64,000 nucleotides of DNA from Gordionus sp. m RMFG-2023 (GCF_954871325.1 NC_088778.1:31012730-31076729), one strand, 5' to 3'; shown: positions 36,627-49,689, numbered from the stretch's first letter. The notes: generated by a model from the sequence alone, not told the origin. Program-made: numbers and translations.

Positions 36627-37620
36627 ACTTTCTATTGCGAATTCCTGCTTTTGTGCTTGGGTTAGTATTGAGTATAGCCTGGCTTAAATCTATTAATAAA
36701 CTATTTTCGACTTCATATATACTCCTTGTTACATTTGAATATTTATTATTGTAAGATATATTTAAAAAGGTCACGTTATATATTTTAAAAGGACGTTATT
36801 TGTATATTATATTATAACTTTTCGACATGTAATATTATATTATCGAGGTTAATCAAATTGCATATTATTAGAAGTTAAATTGGATAATTTATAAAAAAGA
36901 ATTGCAAATAAAATTCATTATCGTTTTTTAAACTTTAATCGATTTAATTACTCCTTATTATAGTTAAAAAAAGGAAAAGGGTATTGTTTTGAAGAGATAG
37001 ATAAGATATATATAAAAGAATTTATTTTCTTTAAACAAAAATAGTTTTTTATGTGTGAAAACTACTTACAAACCAAATTTTTCCCACAACTAAAATTACT
37101 AAATTGACTAGCCAACATTAGGGCCCTTGCTTCATAACTGGATTATATTTTATTTTTACCCGGACCTGCGTTTTTTACACAGAAATTATCCTGCCCAAAA
37201 AAGCTAAACAAACTCGAAAGATCTCTCTTATTAATAATCTAACAATAATTTAATCGAAAAAACAGGGAATAATTGAGGTTATAGTACAAGATTATAGCGA
37301 ACCTGGTTTTTGGTTAAAAAGGATACATTAAACTCCAATGATAAATTTTTTTAAAATAAAAAATATATTAATTATTTTAAATGCATATGGCCCGATATGA
37401 AAAATTTTTTTTATATTAAATCCCAAGTAAAAAAAATTTGTAATCGATTTATTTATAAAAGGTAACTTTGTTACATTTTGTTACATAATTATTTTAAAAA
37501 CAAATTTTTAAAATAAAATCCTACCTTTTTTTTATAATATGAGATTTTAATTATAATTAGAACTTATGTATTATGAGGTCGAAAGGAGTCATTTAAAAAC
37601 TTATTAGAAAGGCACAGCCT
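36627..37620. other. AT-rich spacer
   Basis: No gene or repeat recognised. It would include the 3' untranslated region of the secreted-protein gene on the minus strand at its right edge. Confidence 0.4.
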
Positions 37621-37624
37621 CACT

Positions 37625-39645
37625 CTAGTACGACTTCGACAGCCGTCCCTGATATATCTCGGATTTTATTTTTATTGATAATGTAAAAGGGAGTTATAAT
37701 TCCACTTATAGTAATGAGTGCAATATTTTACACAATATAATTTTCATAACCTGGCCATAATGTGGATATGTAAACAAAACCACACAAACCCCTATTTTAA
37801 GAAATTCTCCTCTACACTGTGCGTCTATGTCCTGAGATAAAATAAAACTATTTTCTAGATCTCCGAATTTTTATTAAAATTTAAAAAAATATTATTTCTC
37901 CTTTCTCTTCCCTCCACTATTTTCAAATCAAATATACTTTTTTGACAGATAAACTATCGACCCTCTATTAATTTTTGCTTATTTAAGTCAGCGATCAGAA
38001 CTAAAATTTTGAATTTTTAATAAAATTTATCATTTTTAGTCACAATGAGAAATTTAGCCTCTGGGATATTTATCCCTTTAAAAAAACTATAGTTTTTCGA
38101 AATAAAACGTCATTGTGTATATTCTATGATTATTATAATAAACCTCAAAGGCTACATCAAGAATGTTAGATGCCACTGAATTTCTAACATAAAATCTAAA
38201 TCTTTTATAGATTCCAATATTGGGTAATTCTCGGCGGACAACCACCCTTAGCCCATTAGCATTGTATTCTATTGCTGTATTGGCGGTAGAGACTATATTT
38301 GTAGTAGCACCTATTCTAACACCTTCAGAATATATTTACAGTATTGTATCATGATTTGCATAATATTTACCTATCACATATATCGGGGGTACATAAAAAA
38401 GCAATTCAAAGTTACAGGCCGTCTGAGCAGCAAACTTTCTAACGGAAAAGAATTGCACATTCGTGGGAATCTCTTATAAATTTTTAACGTATAAAATATT
38501 TTTTTGAAATCATATATATTAAATAATAGTAAATTTAAATATGTAATCCCAAATAATTTCTCATTTTTATTTTTATTAGTCGATTTTAATTTTCTCTTGT
38601 TATTTTAATGTTGAATCCCGCCAATGGCTTTATAATATGAGAATTTTCTGGATCAATATAACTGTAAACTAATTAAATATTTATACACATATATATATAA
38701 TATTTTAGCAAAATGTTAAATACAATAATAATTATAGAATATTTGATTTATTTTACTATGCGTGAATGATATGGGTCGAGATTGAAATATTTCTCTATCT
38801 AAATATATACGATCTCTTCCACCGGTCAATAAACACAGTTGTAGCAGTTTACGACCCACAATGAGAGCATCTACATTTTTCAATATTGATTAAAAACATT
38901 ATTACGTATATAAACTAGTCTAGTAATATATATTGTTTTAAATAATACTGAGTTATCGGTACATAAGCGTAGCCGAGGGGTGGCGGAAGGGAAAATCCTC
39001 CTCCCTAAATATTTCGCCTCTAAATCTACCCCTCCCCATCCCCATACCATCAGAAATATATTACAATACATTACTATAAAGAAGAATTTGAAGAAAAAAT
39101 TTTTAATGAAACCCCAGAAATTATCATTTTATAAAAACCAAATATAGCCAAAGGTTTACATTAAGTAGATCTAAAGATCTCAAAAAAAAATCTAAGAGAA
39201 AAAAAAACCCAAAAAATTCTGGCTACGTTTATGTATCTGCCTTATGAATAACTCTAATTGTAAATACATATTATTTCACGACGATAATCAAAACAAATTT
39301 AAGCCCTTCTTACACCCTAAATAAGTAATGATAATAAAATTAAAATTTTTTAATTATAATTAACATGTTCCTATTTATTTTTTATACTTATAAAAACTCA
39401 GATTAAACTAGTCTAATAAATTGTGGGATTTTCGGGTTTTAAAATTATAATGAAAAATTTAAATTACTTTTTAGTATAATGTGAATATATAATTTCAAAT
39501 ATTTGTTTTTTCTTTCTTACCAGAGTTAAAGCCCAATCCACGGTTGGTTGCAAAGGTCAGCAGAATAAGAACACCCTAGTTTGGAAAAAAATAATTTAAA
39601 GCTTGTCCATCAAATATAAATTCTTACTAGCAGACTCAAGCGCAT
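37625..39645 (-). CDS. Six-exon gene for a small secreted protein of unknown family
   Basis: Read by eye on the minus strand. Coding exons: 39645-39628, 39575-39521, 38472-38371, 38322-38144, 37831-37751 and 37648-37625. Introns are 52, 1048, 48, 312 and 102 bases, each GT...AG, and phases agree at every junction (0, 1, 1, 0, 0). The product is about 152 residues. It starts with a classic signal peptide ('MRLSLLGVLILLTFATNRG'), continues with a beta-rich-looking body containing 'QTACNFELLFYVPP' and 'NGLRVVVRRELPN', and ends '...CVVLFTYPHYGQGRLSKSY'. Three cysteines lie in the mature part. Two acceptors end in AAG, which is less usual. If the 48-base intron were retained, an in-frame stop would follow. 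If exon 4 read through its donor, the protein would end at a stop at 38087 instead. I do not recognise the family; a CUB-like fold is only a loose impression. A hAT-type MITE lies in intron 2. Confidence 0.6.
38962..39233. mobile_element. hAT-type MITE, 272 bp
   Basis: It starts CATAAGCGTAGCC and ends GGCTACGTTTATG, inverted repeats of 13 bp with one mismatch. The same style of terminus (CATAGGCGTAGCC) bounds the element at 48358-49425. Flanking 8-mers (TATCGGTA and TATCTGCC) agree only partly. It is non-coding and lies in intron 2 of the secreted-protein gene. Confidence 0.65.
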
Positions 39646-39829
39646 TGTATAAATTGAAGTTTAGTGATCAAAATAATTATTATAAATCTTAACTTTTAAA
39701 TAAAAAAAATATAAATTCTAGACGCATCTTTCTAAAAATTTGTAATAACTGGGAAACTTTGTTAACCCAAAAAGGGGGTATGGGTAGAGAAATTTGATAT
39801 ATTTTAATGTAAACATATATAATTAAATT

Positions 39830-40227
39830 TTAGCATTGAAAAATTACATTATATTTGAATTCGCCTTGATATTTTACGGTATTAAAGTTATATTTAAGTG
39901 AAACAATATTTTGTGTAATATGATAATTTCCTAAAAAGTGTTATTTAAGAAGAAAATTTTTTTTATTTTATATAAAATTTGTTAAAGAATATCAAGGTTA
40001 AGATTTCAAAACAATATTTTTATTGAGGTAAGAAACAATAATTTAGTGCCATTTTTATTTTAGTAAAACATTTTTTGAAGGGATATAGTAATATGATCAA
40101 AATTAGGTGTTAATTTATATTTTCAAATATTTTACGCTATTAATGAAAAAGCGATAAAATTTTCCAATCTCAATCTTACCGAATTTCGGAACTAATGTTA
40201 TCAAATGAACCTCTCTAAGATACATTT
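39830..40227 (-). CDS. Possible two-exon gene tail, unknown product
   Basis: On the minus strand, exon 40227-40180 ('MYLREVHLITLVPKF') lies between an acceptor 'TTTTCTAATTTTAG' and a donor 'TTCG|GTAAGATT'. Exon 39930-39830 follows 'ACACTTTTTAG' and, in matching phase 1, reads 'NYHITQNIVSLKYNFNTVKY' to a stop at 39830. No upstream exon with a matching phase was found. In AT-rich DNA such a pair can arise by chance, and no family is recognised. It lies just upstream of the secreted-protein gene in the same orientation. Confidence 0.25.
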
Positions 40228-40785
40228 CTAAAATTAGAAAAAAAAAAATCAATACGTGTTTTAAAAATAGCGATGAAATTTAAACAAATCTGGCCAGAAA
40301 GTTCGTATTTAATTCTGAACTAAGATTGTATAGCTGGCAATAATCGCTCAGTTAACCAACATAATAACTCATTTTAATCCTATTTTTTGGTATTTCTAAG
40401 CCCTAGGTGGTCCCGATTAAAAAAAAACTTTAACCCTAAACTGAGTTGCTTGGCATAACTATAAGGTTTGATTCCGATTGGGGACAGCTCCTATTCCAAA
40501 AATTATTTTAATATGTGGGTTAATTATTAAATCGAAGATGATTTTTTAGAATGATATATATTTTTATATTTTTCCCTTTGAATTTATCAAATCTTCCTTC
40601 TAATACATTTTTTTTTGGCATAGTTGGTTTTGGTATTTAAATGAATTTAAAAAATATTTCAGAATATTAATAAAATTAAAAGTTGCTAACCATAGACCCT
40701 TAGATTGTTTTATAATGATCCTTTAAACCAAGTATCAAAAATATTATATTTATATTTTTTAAAAAAATCAATATTTATAACTATC

Positions 40786-40928
40786 GCTGTTAAATATTTG
40801 AGTTCGTTCGACTCCGACTCAATGAGTGTGATCTTAAAATGGATTTTATAACGATTAAGAAATCTAATCTCAAACTCAAGTCTCAAACTCAAGTCACGAA
40901 CTCAAGAACTCGAGTAGTTTAATTCAGC
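40786..40928 (-). repeat. Short palindromic interspersed repeat (ACTCGAGT family)
   Basis: On the minus strand it begins GCTGAATTAAACTACTCGAG and ends near 'TATTTAACAGC'. The same start and internal 'GAGTTC/GAACTC' words occur at 50152-52720, where a hAT interrupts it. Ends resembling GCTG(A)TTAAA suggest a small non-autonomous element of about 143 bp here. Confidence 0.55.
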
Positions 40929-41194
40929 TTAAAATTAAAACAAATATCTCTGTAAATATTGTTCAATTTTTACATTGTCCTGTAAAGATATTGGAATGGC
41001 TCCTACCCCCCTTGTCATATAGAGTTGCCCTAAATATATTTACTAATTATAAAATACACTCAAAAATGGTGTAACAACCAACTATCAAATTACTTTATAT
41101 AGAAAAAAATTATAAATAAATAATAGATCTCTCAGGCATAGATGCTTTATTTTTTTATAAAAAAATGAAGAAATTAGTAAAAAGGGTATAATCA

Positions 41195-41310
41195 GAGGTT
41201 GGCCAGTATTTCAAATACTAGTATCTTAAATACAAAATACTATCTTTTTGAAATAATTAAAAAGTATATTGTATTTGTATCTTTAACTATTATTGTACAA
41301 AAGATACATA
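41195..41310 (+). repeat. hAT-like subterminal remnant
   Basis: 'AGGTTGGCCAGTATTTCAAA' followed by repeated 'AAATAC', 'GTATTTGTATCTTT' words resembles the subterminal region of many hAT elements. No matching right end was found, so this is a fragment or chance similarity. Confidence 0.3.
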
Positions 41311-42049
41311 TACAATTTTGATTTTTTATCGTTTTTTTAATAAACCTATATAATTTAAAAAGTAGTTATTTAAATTTACATTCTAGTTAACCTTCTATTT
41401 TTTATCCGATCGAAACCTTTTCTTAAATTTTCCGCTAATAATTTTAATAATTTATTAATTTTTTTAAAGTTAATGTAATATAAATATTTATATCAATAAA
41501 ATAAAATTTAATATAATTCATATTATAATTATATAAATTGGGTATATCTCAATAAATTGCTCAATATATCAACACAACACCGATAATAGCCAAAATATCA
41601 TTCACCAGCTCATCACTGTAAAAATTTAAACAAATCTTTCTTAATTTTTTTATTTTCCTTTTCCCTTAATAAATTTAGAAAAAGATTATTCAGATTCTTG
41701 ATAAGATCAAAGAAATTTTATTATCTTAGATAGAAATATTTTTAAAAAATATTAAACTCAACAAAATAATAATAAAATTACAACAATTTGTACACAATGT
41801 TAAATCATAAATTACATTTCAGTTTATGTGTAATAATCAGAATTTGAATAACTTTATTCATTCATTATCACGCCAGATATTGCATGAAATTCAATTTCAT
41901 CATCTACGAAGGAGTTGCGTGCATCATGTATTTTCACAAATATATAGATCCCATACATGATGTCTATATTATAGATGAGGTTATCACTATGTAGCTTATG
42001 TCGATATCAGGTATCCTAGAAGGAAAAAAAAATCTTGCAATGTTATATT

Positions 42050-44700
42050 TTTTTTGTTATTTTATTATCATTATATTTCTCCTTACCTTTAATAAGATAA
42101 ACTTCTCTAAACCTCAATAGTAGTTAATTTTGGGTGAATCGTCATTCCGAAATATTTTCCGAAACATATCTCTACCCGATTAGTTGATTCCAAAATATTT
42201 GATATACCTTGTTCGGCTATACTTTCTCTGAATTGATTAGCACGTTTTTTTTATGTACATCGATCTCTTAGACATTTCCTCATCCCCTCATCAATACTGT
42301 ACCAGGTCTCCATCCATGTTGTATTTTCATTATTATCTACACTGTCTCATTCTCCGCAGATTCTCGCATATCAATTTTTATTTTCACATCCCCTCATCCA
42401 TTTTTTTTTGCGAGGAGATTTAGATATTTGATCTAAAACTGTATATAGCCCCCGATCTATCATTAGTTTCTTCGGAAACATTCCAATTAATATTTGAGCC
42501 ATAGAAATTTTCATATCTTTTTCCTGATTTTGATTACATAGTACATATCCTTCAACGTTCTTATATTCTTTCTGCCATACCGTTGAATTGAAGTGATGTG
42601 CTTAATGTTAGTTGACTTACAAAGAGAACTGATATGTCGGTTATAATCTTTCCCAGAAATAAACACTGCGAAATGATCTCTTAATGCAATAATTACTGTG
42701 ATAGAGAATATATTCAATAAGTTTAACCCTTTCTCAAATAGGCATCTATTGTTAATCAGTACTTTTCATCTACTGGTCCTGCCAGATTCACATGCAATCA
42801 CTCCAAGATTTTGCAAATTCTAGGACGATTTTCTTGACATTCTATGCAGTTTTTATATTATTATCAATGTCCTGATCTAAAATGGGCCACAGAAACTGCT
42901 TATGACTGACTTGCTATTCCCGGGTGACCTTTGTATTTTTAATATTTTTTTAAAATATTAGGCATGATTACTAAATGGCAAGTATAATATTTCGCTTTCG
43001 GATGATATTTCCTCTTAACGTTTATAATATATTTTTTTTCTTCGTTATTTAAATGTTCTAATTTACAATTCCAATTCCTATGAGATAGTTTAATAACATA
43101 ATACAATGTAATATTTTTTTCTTGAGGTCGACAAGAGCACAGTTTATTTCTATCAATTGTTAAATCGTCTCTCATTGCTACTCTCATCGTATTTTATTTC
43201 GTTGTTGTTTCTGGCATTGATGTGTGCACATAAAGTGACAGTGTATTTGCGTATGTACTTTTGTCTTACGCGCGATATTTAATTTTATAATTAAAATTCC
43301 CTGATTCAAGTATCCATCGCACTAACCGATTATTTGTGATTTTTTACAAGTCTTCAAATATTTTTCAGTTGATTTCTATAAAGAAAAAAACTTTCCCCCA
43401 AACACATATGTATGAGGAATTTGTGAACTGTAAATATTAAGACTGCCCCTCCCTCTCTATAGGAGCACACCATTTTACAGATACTAACGTTTGAGACGCT
43501 TAAATGATAAGGTGTTCCTCACTCCTCTGACATTATAAAAAATCACAGTCCCTAGCCCATTTTCTGAAGTGTCACAAGCGATCTTACTGGCTTTTTTATT
43601 GGGTACTAAAGTAGCTTTAATATGTTTTTTTTTATTCGGAACCTTTTTTCCTTCAAAGTTCAATTCCATGGTACACCTCGATACTTGTTAGTTTATGTAG
43701 TTTGGCATACTTATCATGTAGGTATTTTACATATTACTCATGATAATTAATGAGGCCTCGAAAGGCTATTAGTTATTTAATATTCTAAGGAAATTTTTTT
43801 ATTTTTTTTAGACATCTATTTTATCTTCAGACGAGTGTATACTAGGACTAATCTATGCGGTGTCCTAAATATGTAACCTTTTTAAAAAAAATTGTTTTTT
43901 GATTTTATTTGTATTCCCACTTTTAACATACGATTTATAATCTGTAGTAATAAGTTCTTGGTCTGTGGGCCTTCTATTAACATAATTTAAGATCACTTAT
44001 ACACTTAGTATATTTGTTAATAATTTTTCTATATACCATTGAAAATTAGTTGGCATATTAGGTAATCCAAAAAGTTAATCTAAGATAGAGATAATATCCA
44101 AGGTTCGTTGTAATAGCAAGGTATTTCTGTATCTTTGTTAATCTCCATCTAAAGGTAAGAATCACGAAGATCTATTGACCTTAACATATGACCTCCTGAT
44201 TTGCTTTACATTTTAAGGGGTTAGTAAATTTTTATCAAATGTTAAATGCGGATTCAAAGTTTAATTGGAGTTTCCACAAATTCTGACTTTATTTTCTTTA
44301 ATATATTTGCAGTTGGTGTAGCCCATTCAATTGAAGGTGCCGTTGAGTCAATATCATCTAAGTCTTTAATGTCCACTTACTGATACATTTCTTGTTCAAC
44401 TACTTTGCTTGGTGGATAAGAGAAGCATATACATATATAGATATAGGCGTTATATTTTCTTTAAAGTATATTTTTACCATTTTATTATTTATCAGACTTA
44501 GCTTATCTCTTAAATTCTATTTAAAAAAATCATGTGCAATATATACATTTTAAACAATTTACTTGTGCTTGGTCTGGTAGTTTTAAATTAAATACTAAAA
44601 TCGGTATTCCAAACATTTGTAATTCATTGTTGTTGGTAATTATTATAATCCATGATCAGCGTCTATATGAGAAATGGGGTGCATCCAATTTCCTTTGAGG
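42050..44700 (-). mobile_element. Decayed Ty3/gypsy pol region
   Basis: On the minus strand, parts appear in the normal order of gypsy pol: protease-like 'NNNELQMFGIPIL' (about 44600); reverse-transcriptase traces (44050-44420); RNase H 'KIACDTSENGLGTVIF' (about 43560), close to the matching segment of the intact element at the right of the window; integrase zinc-binding traces (about 42800-42950); integrase core end 'FNGMAERI' (about 42570); and a C-terminal tail to about 42050. It is heavily broken throughout and old. No LTRs were identified. The hAT at 44889 sits just beyond its upstream edge. Confidence 0.7.
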
Positions 44701-44888
44701 AAGGTAGTGAATAAGCATGGCATTTATGGGGGTGTAGACTAGCTTTGGGATAAATTTATTAGGGAGTTATCTATTAAATTTTTACATGAAGCAAAATGTG
44801 TTGCTGTAAAATTTAAAGCTTTTATTACAAACCTATTGTAATACAATGATATTGTTAAACTCGACCAAATCTATATGTTGCCTACAAT

Positions 44889-46225
44889 CAGGGATGTGAA
44901 CCCTGGACCCGGACCCTGAACCCTTTTAAAAATTGGAGGGTCCAAGGGTTCAGGGTGTTAAAAATTTTTAACTTAAAATTTTTTTTTTTAAATTAATGTA
45001 AAAATATAATTTTTAAAAAATAATATAAAATTTTTATAATTTTATTAATTTTTTTCGTGGAATCTCCCTAAAAAATAGTCACTTTAAAACTATAATTGAT
45101 AAAGCAAGGGATATTGTAAAATATTTAAGAACTCCCACAATTGTTAGAATATTAAAATCCATGAAAAGGTAAATGGCAATTTTAGATTGCACAACACGTT
45201 GGTCCTCTATGTGTATGATGCTAGAGCGATTATTAAGTTTGAAAGATTTCTGTAATTATTTTATCATAGGAGCATGTGAAATCATTTTGTCAGAAGATGA
45301 TTGGAATCAAGTAAAAGAGCTAACTAGTGTGCTTCCTTTAAAAATAACAACATTAAGAGTGCAAGCTGAACAATTATATTTATCGGATTTTTATGGCATA
45401 TGGTTAAGATGTCGATTAGAGTTAGGGAGATTAACAAGTTCTTTTTCAAATGAAGTATTAGAAAATACGAAAATAAGAGAGCAATATTTAAAAAATAGTG
45501 TTGTATATGCTTCGATCCGCGATATCAGGTTTTATTAAGTAGTGAGCAAAAACAAATGGCTATAGACCATCTTGAAGATTTATGTCATACCCAAAACTCT
45601 ATTATTTACAATACATTGGTGGTTACAACAATATCTACTGGTTGTAGCGATAACAATGATAATGATATTGATGATCTGGAAATTTTACTATTAGATAGAG
45701 AAAAAAAATTAAATTATCATCAGATATAAAGGAGCAAAAAATATCTATTGTATCTTTAATAGAAAAGTTATCGGAAGTCATGAGAATAAATAGAGATGCA
45801 AACATTTTAAAATTCTGGGAGGAAAATTTTTCAATATATCCAGAATTATATACCTTTTCTAGAATCGTCATGGCTGTACCGGCAACACAAGTACAATAAT
45901 TTATGTATTATAAAAATGACTATCTATTTTAGGTAAGCGTAGAACGTTGATTTTCATCGTTGACTAATTTACGTGGAAATCTGAAGAATGATATTTTAGA
46001 AGATATCATGATTGTGCGATTGAATAAAATATTTAAAATATAAATTATCTCATTTCAAATTATAAATGTGTATATATTGAAGTATAATTAAAAAATGAAT
46101 GAAAAAAAGTTTTATTTTGAGTCATTATTTTTATGTTTCCTCTGGACCCGGGTCCTTTTTAATTTATAACCGGACCCGAACCCGGACCCGGACCCTTTTT
46201 TTTTGTCGAAGGGTTCACATCCCTG
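44889..46225 (+). mobile_element. hAT transposon (copy 1), with TIRs and 8-bp TSD
   Basis: Exact 15-bp terminal inverted repeats CAGGGATGTGAACCC (44889-44903 and 46211-46225), followed inward by GGACCC-rich subterminal repeats. The flanking 8-mers CCTACAAT (44881-44888) and CCCACAAT (46226-46233) differ at one position, fitting a hAT target duplication. At 1,337 bp it is shorter than a full element, having lost the N-terminal half of the transposase gene. Confidence 0.9.
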
Positions 46226-47967
46226 CCCACAATAGACATTATCTGGATCATTTTCTGCTATCCTTTTAATGTTAATTTAAAAGGATTAGAGATTCTATCG
46301 GTAAACTCATATTCATGGCAAACAATATACTAAAATAATTCATTCATTGTAAATGTGAGTTTTTTAATTGCATGTTCTAAAAAATAACTCTTTTACATTC
46401 ACAATATTTTGTTAGTTGCTAGTAGAGCCTTAATAATTTTTCTTCATTTTAAAATTTATCAAGGGATCACTATATAATTAAAATGGTATAACTATAGAAA
46501 TATCATTTTTTTAGGGGGGGTCGGTATGATTTTTAAAGGAGGTTTGCATTCAGTAAATATCCTGTTATGTAGATGCTGTCGACTCTTAATTTGCATAATT
46601 ATAAAAGCAAAATATGAATATTATTATCTCTTATTTATTTATTTTTGTAATTCTTAAAAATTTATCATAACATTTAAAACACCATAATAATTAGATCTTA
46701 AGCCATTTACGTGAAATAAATTTGTAAAAAGGTAATTCGGAATGTTGGCGGCTGTTAAACCTTTATTCATTACATAATTTATTGCTATGTGCTTTGGACT
46801 GGGATTTGGAATGTATATGCAATTGAGGCCGTGACAACCTTTGAATCAACTGAATATTTGCATTTGATACAAGCATGCGACTGTACGATGTCACAACCCT
46901 GACATAACCAATGGCAACTCTCAATTGTTAGTTTGATATGAGATTGCCAAGGTTACGATTAGAGAGTTATTCTAACCATTCCTGACTACCAAGTATGTTG
47001 GCTGATTGAAGGAGTTGAATGAAATCTAAATTTGGATTGACTGATATATCAGTTTGGTATTTCAATATTAAAGGTGTAAAAAATTTTAAATGAGTGACGA
47101 TAGATGGTAAATGATGGAATGATATTTCTTACGACATATGCCTATTAGCAAGGAAAAAAATGCTATCTTATATTCTTACTCATACGCCATACAAAGATAT
47201 TAAATCAAACAGATATTTGGATAATAACATCCTGCATAATTATTTTACAAATATTTCCAAAGAAAGAAAATGAAGTCCAGGTTCTTTATATTTTTAACAT
47301 ATAAATTATATTTTTAGTAATTATCATCAGATTTTAAAAACAATTGGCAATTCAGGCTTAAATGATTACTTATGTGGTCAAGATTGGATGAGATAATCAA
47401 ATTTATACAATTTACCTTGATATTAACTAGAAAAACAAAATTACTTATATAAACATTTAGATTTTGTAAATCTTGTAAATAAAGTTTTATTTTACTTTAT
47501 AATTAGAATTTTATAGGGGCTTAACGACTGTATCTGTGTTTAATTACCTACCAAAGATTTAATTATGGTCAAATCTATCACTAGCTGTCCCTACAGTAAT
47601 AATTCTTTATATTTTCTATCTTCTAAGTAAAGATAATTATCCTATTTCTTAAAAAATCAAATTTCATGATATAATATTTTAATTACAATTTTTATATCTT
47701 TTAGAAAAGGTTGATGTTTTCAGCCAACATCATAAGAATGGAAAAAATATTCTGAGTGTGACAAAAATATTTATAAGTAACAAGACATGACGATCCCAAA
47801 CAATGTTGCAAACCAAATTAATCTTTTATAATATAATTAATTCCAATTATCTGTAAAAATAATAATTATAGTAATATTTTATCTTGTAAAAAAATTGTTG
47901 CTAATTTCTAGCCATATTTATATTTGCTTAATATATTTATTTTATTCAAGTTTTTATAGATAAAACG
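44893..47967 (+). repeat. Segmental duplication, copy 1 (about 3.07 kb)
   Basis: Positions 44893-47967 match 55890-58967 almost perfectly. By eye there are under about a dozen single-base differences and small indels. The block contains the hAT element except its first four bases, plus 1.74 kb of its right flank. The match stops at 47967 only because copy 2 is interrupted there by an LTR. Confidence 0.95.
45070..46042 (+). pseudogene. hAT transposase remnant (middle and C-terminal parts), copy 1
   Basis: The segment begins with the 'DKARDIVKYLRTPT' type block, then a 121-codon open frame (45173-45538) carrying 'LDCTTRWSSMCMMLERLLSL', the conserved 'D..TRWNS...MLERLL' block of hAT transposases. 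After stops and shifts it ends at 45931-46042 with the dimerisation tail 'LRGNLKNDILEDIMIVRLNK'. The BED finger and the first catalytic part are missing, so it cannot make an active transposase. It has an almost identical partner at 56169-57040. Confidence 0.8.
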
Positions 47968-48349
47968 ATGATTCTTATACATTTTGTACTATGACCAACT
48001 GGAATTATATTTAATTAAATTATTGTTTATTCCATTAGTTTATTGTATTTTTTAGATCAGTTTAATGTGGATCTTACAAGGTCATGTCTATCTGTTAGAA
48101 ACAAAAAAAGTTATTTATTTAAATTATAAAAATGTCATTCAAAATCATGAAACTTAATTGTAATTTATTTAACATGTAATTTTTACATTACTCTATATTT
48201 TATATAAGAAATTAATTTTCATTATCATATCAATCTACATAAATTAGGATAATTTTATAAAAAAAATAATTAACCATAATTATTTTATATAGCTGAAAAA
48301 TATCAGATGCCACCATTACTATTTCATCTCAATGAGAGAAACAACATAA
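46234..48349. other. AT-rich right flank of hAT copy 1, no clear gene
   Basis: Part of the duplicated block up to 47967. The patch 46760-46930 on the minus strand has a Cys-rich open stretch ('SCHWLCQGCDIVQSHACIKC') that looks protein-like but has no identified family and no clear start or splice sites. Otherwise A/T-rich. Confidence 0.4.
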
Positions 48350-48357
48350 TTGCAGTT

Positions 48358-49425
48358 CATAGGCGTAGCCAGGATTTTCCTAAGGGGGGGGATTAAAAAA
48401 TTATTGGGGGCTTCGCCCCCAGACCCCATTTTGGGAGGGCCTTCGATCGGATTACCTTAGTCTATATTTAGTCATAAAATATATTTAAAAGATAGGAGGT
48501 TAATTTTAATAAAAAAAATAAGCCTGGAACAAATATGAAATATAGTTTTATTTTATATAATATATAATAAATTACTTGTTTATACATAAATATAAAAGCA
48601 TGGTAATAATTTATTCCAAACAAGTATAAGAAATTTATTTATAAAAAGTAAGTAAACATATAAATTTTACTAAAATGCTCTTGATAATAAATATAGCAAC
48701 AATTTGCATTCAATTATTTAACGCCATCTATTTATTTTGAATAAAAAATGATAGTAAAAATTAATCTTCATATTATTTATCCTACAATGTCTTTAAAAGT
48801 TATTTTCTGATGTCTTTATATTTTATAATTTTCTGTAAAATATATAATTCGCCATATTGGTAAAAATTACTTGATTGACATGTGATTATTGAGAAAATTA
48901 GATATATTGTAAATCTACGACATATAATATTCCACTGTTTGTATTGTACTTTAATTTTTTGATTTAATTTATGATTTAATTTTATCAATAGTTTATAATT
49001 ATATTTAACTTTTATTAAGATAAATAAATTAATATTACTCACTTTATAAAAAATTATATTTAATATATTATATTATTTAGTAACTTTATTGATATATTAT
49101 TAATAATTATAATACAGTTCACTTTTGTCTAAGACTTATCTTTGGCTTATATTCCATTTCTTAAAAAACATCTTTGATTCTTTTATATATATAAATGCTT
49201 TTTTCCAAAAATGTATAAATTATGATGAATAAAAAAAATATCAACTTTTACATTCTTTCTTTCAAATTATTGTTTAAGATATATGCACACATTTTTGAGG
49301 GTCAGAGAGTGGAGGGAAGACTAAGGGGGTATTTTTTATGAGCTTAAAATGATATTCACAAAAAGTGATAAATTTCTGAAGGGGAAAAAATTTCCCCTTG
49401 CCTTCTCCCCATGGATACGCCTATG
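48358..49425. mobile_element. Non-autonomous hAT-type element, 1,068 bp
   Basis: It starts CATAGGCGTAGCCAGG and ends ATGGATACGCCTATG (15-bp inverted repeats with mismatches). Flanking 8-mers TTGCAGTT and TGCAAGTT are related by a one-base shift. A GGGGGCTTCGCCCCC hairpin lies near the left end (48403-48417). There is no transposase. The interior around 48660-48790 is similar to 50950-51075 inside the next element, so the two families share internal sequence. Confidence 0.75.
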
Positions 49426-49433
49426 TGCAAGTT

Positions 49434-49680
49434 GTAAAAATGATATTGATATTTATACCCAGCTATCGTTAAATATTAAGTTTATTAATTTAAAATACAT
49501 AAATAAAAATGATAACATAAAATGAATAATAGAATTAAGCAATATTTTATGATAATAATTAAGTACAAACATAAAAATTATTACAATTTATGAATTTCCA
49601 TATATAGAAAAAAATGAATTAAATATGCATTTTCTGTGAATTTTCCTATGATAGAAAAAAATAATTCAAGAGGAGATAAT
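49434..49680. other. AT-rich spacer
   Basis: Nothing recognised. Confidence 0.4.
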
Positions 49681-49689
49681 TATATAGTG

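Noticed and set aside
37600-37660. 'CAGGGACGGCTGTCGAAGTC' on the minus strand looked like a hAT terminus
   Set aside because: No partner terminus or target duplication was found, and the position works better as the last splice acceptor and exon of the secreted-protein gene.
41860-42120. Open minus-strand stretch ending '...EFHAISGVIMNE' and a donor/acceptor pair just upstream
   Set aside because: The candidate exons do not join in a consistent frame, a stop lies immediately upstream of one of them, and the region borders a decayed gypsy element.
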